From Streptomonospora nanhaiensis (lineage in GTDB: Bacteria; Actinomycetota; Actinomycetes; Streptosporangiales; Streptosporangiaceae), in contig NZ_JACCFO010000001.1 of assembly GCF_013410565.1 (NCBI RefSeq), positions 5,890,001 to 5,954,000 on the forward strand: DNA of 64,000 nt, written 5' to 3'. Both the position numbers and the translations under genes were made by a program. Each line of letters opens with the position of its first letter. The stretch's first letter is position 1. The notes under the pieces were generated by a model, which saw only the letters and a list, made by a program, of their open reading frames with translations, had not been told where the DNA came from and made no database searches. Positions 20,301 to 24,492 of this stretch are shown in pieces.

Positions 20301-20539
20301 ACGGCGTCGCCGGGGCGCACCCCGGCCTCGCGCAGCCGCCCGGCGAGCTGCCGGGCGCACATCTCCAGCTCCCAGTAGCGGAAGACGCGCTGGTGGTGGC
20401 TGACGGCGGGGGTGTGGGGGTAGAGGAACGCGTTGGCGGCGAAGATCTCGTGCAGCCGGGAGTCGCGCGGGTAGTCGGTGCGGGGGCCGACCGCCGTCGC
20501 GGGGGCACCGGATGCGGTGGCTGGTCCCATCGTCGTCAC
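17330..20539 (-). CDS. single-module NRPS: adenylation - carrier - thioester reductase
   Basis: The 1069-residue protein has an adenylation domain (about 30-520; FTSGSSGRPKPVAVTHRG, NFYGPTENT, YRTGDRA, GRVDRQLKVRGQRIE, core Lys in VSATGKVDRAR), a carrier domain with its phosphopantetheine Ser near 590 (DDFFRIGGDSLLAAEVV) and a short-chain-dehydrogenase-type reductase (about 675-1060; VTGATGFVGAHL, catalytic YAESKWVAE). There is no condensation domain. By-eye specificity residues are D-A-I-F-V-A-F-V-A, with Asp at the amine-binding position, favouring a hydrophobic alpha-amino acid. Such proteins release an aldehyde or alcohol by NADPH reduction. The GTG at 20539 follows AAAGGA. It is coupled to the P450 and lies in the preQ0 gene run. 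Confidence 0.93.
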   Translation of the reverse strand: MTTMGPATASGAPATAVGPRTDYPRDSRLHEIFAANAFLYPHTPAVSHHQRVFRYWELEMCARQLAGRLREAGVRPGDAVGVCGRRGPEALVAFLAILRANAAYVPLDDDLPPARLNAMAEEAGVHVAVALPGASRRVRRLSARLDLDISTPPSPHAELPEPGIPHPGDAGAPAYIMFTSGSSGRPKPVAVTHRGVVRLVMSEPEFPAIGPRTRVLHGYNLSSDASTIEIWSALARGAELVVADRDVMVSPAALEDHLRLGNVNVAFLTTSVFHHVARTRPGAFSELDFVSAGGEAMDPDLARAVMRACPRTEVVNFYGPTENTVASTMYRVRDLPADARQVPIGRPLANSTCRVLRADGAPAVVGEAGELYVGGDGLASGYPGHPALTAERFVTAPTGDRERLYRTGDRALLRSDGMLEYLGRVDRQLKVRGQRIEPEEVEARLREYPDVGEAAVELDPGTGALHAFVTPAAGTTGIDLAELRRFCAAWLPAPAVPRTIRELAAFPVSATGKVDRARLTALRTADTADNATAEPADAPGPRVRAALHSAMDDADPADPLARVRTVVTVVWELVLGVRPGPGDDFFRIGGDSLLAAEVVNRTRAMLAVHHSHSSALVRALLAGPTVEEFTAAVAALRDAEPDTAAAPPAGLDFAAESRLGFELPPAEGPAPCPREPRAVLVTGATGFVGAHLVGTLLARTGATVHCPVRAHDTDHARQRVLAALTRYGVRAEGAEDRLVCFPGDLTRPGLGLDPDRAADLAATLDLVLHSGAQVNFIYPYTALRAANVDGTREVVRLAARRRVPVHFLSTVAVLAGFGTAGVRRVDEDLPLAHADRLTMGYAESKWVAEQLLHEAADQGLPVAVHRPYEVTGPADTGVCNTETAICSLFKMIAEVGFAPDIDLPMDFVPVDHLAEAVVHIATRHHTGRRTYHLTNPRPSGLAAVVERMRAAGFDIMTLPYDRWVLSLVLHVADNPTSPTAPFVSLCVDRGNRTDISVKEMYTAGVFPELGRANTDTALAGSGLDCPPVDTALIDRYLEYFFTSGFIRRPAACPAGRTAEDGLAHEGDPR

Positions 20540-20647
20540 GTGGGGGTCCTTTCTTGGGGCGCGGGGCCCGGGAATGGAGGGGCGCGGCCGGGGGAGGGGC
20601 GGGCCGCGGTGCTGCGCGGGGAGGAGTGCTGTCGTAGGCGGCGCCGG

Positions 20648-21112
20648 TCAGGCGGTGGCCTCGGCGATGGCCTGCGCGAAGGAGGTGAAGTCGCCGCTGC
20701 GCCAGCGCCGCGGCGCCATGCGCAGGGTGATGTCGTCGCGGAGTTGGTCGCGGGTGGCGTCGAGGTAGCGGACCGCCTCGTCGGCGCCGAGGTAGCGCAC
20801 GGCCATGGACTCCCGGACGTCGGGGTCGGCGGGGTCGGTGACCTCCACCACGGGGCCCTCGACGCTGACGTAGCGGTAGGGGGCGGTCTCGTCCTGGACG
20901 CACAGGCTGAAGCGGCCGGCGGCGTTCATCAGGCGGGCCTTGACGGTGTCGCGCCCGGTCTGCACGGCGAGCGTGCCGCCGGGGGTGTAGTCGTACCAGA
21001 CCGGAATAAGCAGCGGCCCGCCACCGGCCCGGGGGTCGTCGACGCCCAGCACGCCCACGTGCACGCCTGCGAGGAACTTCTCCCGCTCGTCACGGGACAT
21101 GGACGGATGCAT
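20648..21112 (-). CDS. PPOX-class (pyridoxamine 5'-phosphate oxidase-like) flavoprotein
   Basis: The 154-residue split beta-barrel protein is of the FMN/F420-binding PPOX superfamily: LIPVWYDYTPGGTLAVQTG, KARLMNAAGRFSLCVQDE, YRYVSVEGPVVEV and ITLRMAPRRWRSGDF. It is the first gene of the minus-strand run into the NRPS, P450 and preQ0 genes, 108 bases before the NRPS start. A strong GGGGAGACC stands ahead of the ATG. In natural-product clusters such proteins can be F420- or FMN-dependent reductases; in isolation many are uncharacterised. The cofactor cannot be decided by eye. Confidence 0.85.
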   Translation of the reverse strand: MHPSMSRDEREKFLAGVHVGVLGVDDPRAGGGPLLIPVWYDYTPGGTLAVQTGRDTVKARLMNAAGRFSLCVQDETAPYRYVSVEGPVVEVTDPADPDVRESMAVRYLGADEAVRYLDATRDQLRDDITLRMAPRRWRSGDFTSFAQAIAEATA

Positions 21113-21370
21113 TGGTCTCCCCGGAATGAGTGCTTCAAATGACGGCGTGTCGCTGATTGCGGTCGCCTTGCAGACTCGATCTCATTGTTCCCTTCTGTCC
21201 GGGGAGTGGAAACAGGTAAATCGAATCGCGCGGCAAAAGTCAGCAAATTCGGGTTTGCTGGGGACGGTAGGTAGGGGGGTGTTTCGTGCGTCCGTTTCCC
21301 GGTTGCGCCATAACGGGGGAATCCCTGGTCTGTCGGGGTTTGCGATCCGGGGTTTGGGGCGCACGAAAAG
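21113..21370. other. gene-free leader region of the preQ0/NRPS operon
   Basis: No convincing gene is present. The segment is less GC-rich than its surroundings and should hold the promoter of the minus-strand operon that begins at 21112. CAGCAAA (21241-21247) and TTTGCTG (21254-21260) form a 7-bp hairpin or operator. Short open frames here lack ribosome-binding sites and family resemblance. Confidence 0.5.
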
Positions 21371-21397
21371 AGCCCGACCGGTGTTTCCGGTCGGGCT
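21371..21397 (-). terminator. rho-independent terminator after the DUF397 genes
   Basis: AGCCCGACCGG and its perfect complement form an 11-bp stem with a 5-base loop. On the minus strand the stem is followed by TCTTTTCG. It lies 36 bases after the second DUF397 stop codon and isolates the regulatory module from the preQ0/NRPS operon. Confidence 0.85.
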
Positions 21398-21432
21398 GGG
21401 GGAGACGCTGTTTCGGGTCCTAATGCAGGGGA

Positions 21433-21615
21433 CTACAACTCGTCGCCCTTGACCGCCTGGAGGAAGGCGTCCCACTCGCGGGCGGGGAAGGGGAGGGGGT
21501 CGAGGTGGCGGTTCTGGGTGTCGCGGACGAGGGTGAGGGACCCTTCGGCGACCTCGACACAGTCAGGTTCGTTGTTTCCGCTGTAGCTGCTCTTGTGCCA
21601 GCAGTTGCCGTTCAC
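21433..21615 (-). CDS. DUF397 protein (second tandem copy)
   Basis: The 60-residue acidic protein reads NCWHKSSYSGNNEPDCVEV at its N-terminus, and RDTQNRHLDPLPFPAREWDA follows, the full DUF397 pattern. The GTG at 21615 has a strong AAGGAGGAG and overlaps the stop of the preceding copy by GTGA. DUF397 proteins commonly sit beside XRE/DUF5753 regulators in actinomycetes and are thought to modulate them, in the style of antitoxin or anti-regulator partners. It shares an 87-base identical block with the upstream copy, so the pair arose by a recent tandem duplication. Confidence 0.9.
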   Translation of the reverse strand: MNGNCWHKSSYSGNNEPDCVEVAEGSLTLVRDTQNRHLDPLPFPAREWDAFLQAVKGDEL

Positions 21616-21779
21616 AGTTTCTCCTCCTTGATCGCCTTGAGGAAGGCGTTCCACTCGCGGGCGGGGAAGGGGAGGGGGTCGAGGTGGCGGTTCTGGGTGT
21701 CGCGGACGAGGGTGAGGGACCCTTCGGCGACCTCGACGCAGTTGGGCTCTCTGTTTCCGCTGTAGCTGCTCTTGTGCCA
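21451..21779. repeat. tandem direct repeat, 179-bp period, spanning the two DUF397 genes
   Basis: Two copies lie 179 bases apart. The block 21472-21558 is identical to 21651-21737 (87 bases), and similarity continues with scattered differences on either side. Synonymous sites are also identical, pointing to a recent duplication or gene conversion rather than protein-level selection. Confidence 0.85.
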
Positions 21780-21785
21780 CTTCAT
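21612..21785 (-). CDS. DUF397 protein (first tandem copy)
   Basis: The 57-residue frame starts with MKWHKSSYSGNREPNCVEV and ends AFLKAIKEEKL. Its ATG overlaps the stop of the XRE gene (ATGA) and its stop overlaps the GTG of the next copy (GTGA), so the three genes form one coupled unit. The core is nearly identical to the second copy; differences are confined to the two ends. Direct partner function with the upstream XRE/DUF5753 regulator is the usual inference for this arrangement. Confidence 0.88.
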   Translation of the reverse strand: MKWHKSSYSGNREPNCVEVAEGSLTLVRDTQNRHLDPLPFPAREWNAFLKAIKEEKL

Positions 21786-22639
21786 TGGAACTCGTCCCTC
21801 AGCTTTCTGATGCAGGCGATCGATTCGGACGGCGGCAGGGATTCCGCTTGCAGATCACCGAATTGACTCGCGAATTCGTTGACTTCTGTCGGCAGAGCCT
21901 TGACCACGTATCCACCCTCGTAAGAGGCGTGTGCTACCTGCCGTCCGTCGGTCAGAGTCATGATGCGGAAGGACCCGGTACTGACAGGGCGCCAGGGCGC
22001 ATACATGGGCAGGACCATGAGCAGGATCCTCCCCGTCTCGGCCAGGGCAAGCAAGTGGTCGAGTTGGGACGGCAGCACGTCCGGTGAGCCGCACACGCGG
22101 CGGAGCACGACCTCGTCCACCACGGCACGCACAGTAGTGCCTGGCCGCAGTTGCGCCAACCGTCCGACGCGGTCTGCCACTGCCCGGTCAGGGTCGTCAA
22201 CGATGGTGCCCGGCCGGGTAAAGATCCATCGAGCGTAGGACTCGCACTGAAGAAGTCCAGGAACCAGCAAGGGCTCCCACTCCCTGATTTCCGTGGCCTC
22301 CCGCTCAACCGCGAGGAAGTCCCGCCACTCGGGTGGCCCTTCCGTTGCCCCGCGGGTCTCACGCCAGAGTTGGTGGAGCGCACCGCCTGTAGACAGGATC
22401 TCGTCCAATAGGACCGATGTGTCCAAAGTTGGCTTTCGAGTTCCCTTTTCGTACTTGCTGATTGCTTGTCGGCTGATTTTTGCGGCTCGGCCCAATTGGG
22501 CTTGGGTCTTTCCTGCCATTTCGCGCTGTCGGCGGAGCTCTCCGGCCCACCTCAGCCATTGCTTGTAAACGCGTTCGGTCATAGGTCCATGGTGCTCCAC
22601 ACGTTTACCGCTGTCCTGGCGTTCTCCAGAAGGTGCCAT
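21782..22639 (-). CDS. XRE-family regulator with DUF5753 domain
   Basis: The 285-residue protein has an N-terminal helix-turn-helix (ELRRQREMAGKTQAQLGRAA, then KISRQAISKYEKGTRKPT) and the DUF5753 ligand-like domain (WEPLLVPGLLQCESYARWIF, LPSQLDHLLALAETGRILLM, FRIMTLTDGRQVAHASYEGG). The ATG at 22639 has AAGGGA seven bases upstream; an internal ATG at 22582 gives a more family-typical N-terminus but has no ribosome-binding site. The stop overlaps the first DUF397 gene (ATGA). Such regulator/DUF397 sets often control development or secondary metabolism in actinomycetes; the adjacent preQ0/NRPS operon is a possible target. Confidence 0.9.
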   Translation of the reverse strand: MAPSGERQDSGKRVEHHGPMTERVYKQWLRWAGELRRQREMAGKTQAQLGRAAKISRQAISKYEKGTRKPTLDTSVLLDEILSTGGALHQLWRETRGATEGPPEWRDFLAVEREATEIREWEPLLVPGLLQCESYARWIFTRPGTIVDDPDRAVADRVGRLAQLRPGTTVRAVVDEVVLRRVCGSPDVLPSQLDHLLALAETGRILLMVLPMYAPWRPVSTGSFRIMTLTDGRQVAHASYEGGYVVKALPTEVNEFASQFGDLQAESLPPSESIACIRKLRDEFQ

Positions 22640-22710
22640 GAATGTATCCCTTATGGCAGGTCGGCGGGGGTGCGGGCATGCTGGGTTTCAGGCCAGCGAA
22701 GGAGCCCGGC

Positions 22711-22968
22711 ATGATCCTCTGCAAGCTCTCGGTCCGTGGAACGCACGCAAGCCTCGAACTGCTCAGAGCCCACGCGATCGACTACGACCACACCCTGCCT
22801 GCCGAAACGCGGTACTCCGCTGTGCGGCTGTGCGACCCCGCCAACCGGATCGAGCGTGTAGACGCCGAGGCGCTGTTCGCGTGGCTCGTAGAGGAGGGCG
22901 TCACGGAGGAATGGGCGCGACGGGCCGTGCTGTCCGTCCGCGAAAGCCGATTGGGTTATGTCCGATGA
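22711..22968 (+). CDS. hypothetical 85-residue protein
   Basis: An ATG at 22711 with AAGGAG six bases upstream opens this frame, divergent from the XRE gene. The product begins MILCKLSVRGTHASLELLRA and ends SVRESRLGYVR; it has a short beta-alpha character, no membrane segment and no family I recognise. Its stop overlaps the start of the zinc-finger gene by ATGA, so both are coupled. Position beside XRE/DUF397 genes suggests a shared small regulatory or phage-like module. Confidence 0.7.
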   Translation: MILCKLSVRGTHASLELLRAHAIDYDHTLPAETRYSAVRLCDPANRIERVDAEALFAWLVEEGVTEEWARRAVLSVRESRLGYVR

Positions 22969-23462
22969 GCGAACCAAAACCACCACAACAGTCCAAATGG
23001 GACTGCCGGCTCTGCGAGACCGCCAACGACCCCGGAAAGGAGATCTGCGGGTACTGCGGAAACCCGGTAAGCGCCAACGAGACGCTGCCGCCGCTCCCGC
23101 GTAAAAGAGTCCTCCGCCGAACCACCGCACGGGTCCGCCCCTACGCGCGACGGCTAGCTCCGAGCCCGCCGAAACTCCCGCGCGTTCTGGAGACGACCGA
23201 GAACTCCCCTCCCCCGGTGCCAGCCGGCGGAGGGTTGAGGGAGGGATCTGCCGGTTTCTTCTCCATCCGGCCCCCCACCGCGGCGGCGGCCACGCCTTCT
23301 CCCGCGTGGCCGCCGCCCTTGACGGGGTATCCCTGTACCCCGTCGGGTGGAGCCTGCCAGCGCTCCACCCCTAAAGGAAAGGGGCGGCGGCCCCCCATCC
23401 ACACAACCCGCCGCCCCTTTCCCATTATCTCTTCCGCACCCCGCTCGCCGGGGGACTATTGA
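22965..23462 (+). CDS. protein with N-terminal RanBP2-type zinc finger, disordered tail
   Basis: The start overlaps the preceding stop (ATGA). Residues about 11-31 (WDCRLCETANDPGKEICGYC) fit the RanBP2-type zinc finger W-x-C-x2-C ... N ... C-x2-C, a ribbon that binds single-stranded RNA or protein in eukaryotes and is uncommon in bacteria. A basic Pro/Arg-rich segment (KRVLRRTTARVRPYARRL) follows. From about residue 80 the frame runs through a series of strong hairpins, and the encoded tail is low complexity, so the true coding end may lie earlier or the tail may be unconstrained. Total open length is 165 codons. Confidence 0.6.
   Translation: MSEPKPPQQSKWDCRLCETANDPGKEICGYCGNPVSANETLPPLPRKRVLRRTTARVRPYARRLAPSPPKLPRVLETTENSPPPVPAGGGLREGSAGFFSIRPPTAAAATPSPAWPPPLTGYPCTPSGGACQRSTPKGKGRRPPIHTTRRPFPIISSAPRSPGDY
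23207..23422 (+). repeat. array of five consecutive hairpins
   Basis: Stems in order are: 23207-23217 with 23224-23234 (11 bp, one mismatch, loop 6); 23282-23295 with 23304-23317 (14 bp perfect, loop 8); 23321-23329 with 23336-23344 (9 bp perfect, loop 6); 23345-23353 with 23362-23370 (9 bp perfect, loop 8, directly abutting the previous one); and 23376-23390 with 23408-23422 (15 bp perfect, loop 17). The last is followed by a mildly T-rich CATTATCTCTT and could terminate transcription. Such density is not expected by chance even at this GC content and suggests a structured RNA overlapping or following the zinc-finger ORF. Confidence 0.7.
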
Positions 23463-23494
23463 AGGAAACAGCCCCTGCCTTTTGAGGGATTGGC

Positions 23495-23626
23495 ATGCCT
23501 GAGCGCTACCGCAGCATTGTCGATGTCCATATCATCCTGATCCGCTATGGAAAGGTCCTGCTGCTGGCGCGCCGGGGCACCGGCTACTGCGACGGAACGC
23601 TGGCGCCGGTCGCGACGAGGCTGTAG
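23495..23626 (+). pseudogene. NUDIX hydrolase N-terminal fragment
   Basis: A 43-codon frame with GAGGG upstream reads MPERYRSIVDVHIILIRYGK, then VLLLARRGTGYCDGTLAPVA, the first strands of a NUDIX domain (family pattern VLLARRANTGYxDGxW). It stops before the catalytic Nudix box. Downstream sequence to 23862 has no intact remainder, though QWGEHAPYEVD is readable in another frame. It is a decayed gene or truncation scar. Nothing else is supported in 23627-23862. Confidence 0.6.
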
Positions 23627-23862
23627 CCGGACATCAGTGGGGCGAACACGCCCCCTATGAAGTCGACCGAGAGAGTTGCGTTCGGCCGCACCTGGGCGGC
23701 CCTTCGGCGGCTCTTCAACTGTTCCCGGTCGGCGGGGGCGGCCAGCGCGGACCGTAAAAGATCTTGGGGATCCGCGCGGGGGAGCGATGAGTTCCGGGCA
23801 GCGGCCCGGTCTACCCGTCAACGGCACCGTAACGGCGGCGCCGCCGAACGAGGGAGCGCGTG

Positions 23863-24336
23863 ATGCCGAAGATCAAGACGCACCTGTGGTACGACCAGCA
23901 GGCCGAGGAGGCCGCGAACTTCTACACCTCGCTCTTCGAGGACTCGCGGGTCACCGACGTCATCACCTACGAGAACGCGGGCCCCGAGGGCCAGACCGTC
24001 AAGATCGTCACCTTCGAGCTGATGGGCCAGGAGTACATCGCCCTCGACGGCGGCCCGGAGTTCAGGTTCAACGAGTCGTTCTCCCTCTACGTCGAGTGCG
24101 ACTCGGCCGAGGAGGTCGACCACTACTGGAACAAGCTCATCGAGGGCGGCGGCGAGGAGTCCTACTGCGGGTGGCTCAAGGACCGCTTCGGGATGTCCTG
24201 GCAGGTCGTGCCGCGCATCCTGGACGAGCTGCTGCAGGACCCCGACACCGCCAAGGCCGACCGGGTCATGCAGGCCATGCTCAAGATGCGCAAGATCGAG
24301 GTCCAGGGTCTGCTGGACGCCGCCAACGCGGCCTGA
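23863..24336 (+). CDS. VOC superfamily protein (PhnB / 3-demethylubiquinone-9 methyltransferase-like glyoxalase fold)
   Basis: The 157-residue protein has the beta-alpha-beta-beta-beta repeats of this fold: KTHLWYDQQAEEAANFYTSL, VKIVTFELMGQEYIALDGGP, FNESFSLYVECDSAEEVDHY and SYCGWLKDRFGMSWQVVPRI. This subgroup (3-dmu-9_3-mt) includes many stand-alone proteins of unknown substrate; the name does not imply methyltransferase activity. The start is taken at the ATG at 23863, with GAGGGA upstream; the GTG three bases earlier is possible. It is monocistronic and followed by a hairpin. Confidence 0.88.
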   Translation: MPKIKTHLWYDQQAEEAANFYTSLFEDSRVTDVITYENAGPEGQTVKIVTFELMGQEYIALDGGPEFRFNESFSLYVECDSAEEVDHYWNKLIEGGGEESYCGWLKDRFGMSWQVVPRILDELLQDPDTAKADRVMQAMLKMRKIEVQGLLDAANAA

Positions 24337-24369
24337 CCGGCCAGGGACACCCGGCGGCCGGCCCCGAAG

Positions 24370-24389
24370 CCGGTCGGCCGCCCGACCGG
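24370..24389 (+). terminator. hairpin after the VOC gene
   Basis: CCGGTCGG pairs perfectly with CCGACCGG around a 4-base loop, 34 bases after the stop codon and within a wider region of imperfect complementarity. It lies in the 156-base gap before the STAND NTPase gene. Confidence 0.5.
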
Positions 24390-24492
24390 CCGCCCCGCCC
24401 GCCTCGCCCGCGCACGCGGCGAACGCCCGTCCACGGCGGCCGGTGCGGTGGGATAATGCCGCTCCCACCGGCATCCTCCCGCTGCGAGCGCC

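Noticed and set aside
17348-21142. Very long open frame on the plus strand opposite the P450/NRPS genes
   Set aside because: Gly/Ala/Val/Gln-rich translation with no motif; the minus strand carries intact adenylation, carrier and reductase signatures.
21182-21475. 97-codon minus-strand frame in the preQ0 operon leader
   Set aside because: No ribosome-binding site, Pro/Arg-rich product, and a rho-independent terminator lies within it.
21433-21780. A 115-codon frame covering both DUF397 genes
   Set aside because: Its N-terminal half is the wrong frame of the first DUF397 copy; two separate, overlapping DUF397 genes with good starts explain the DNA better.
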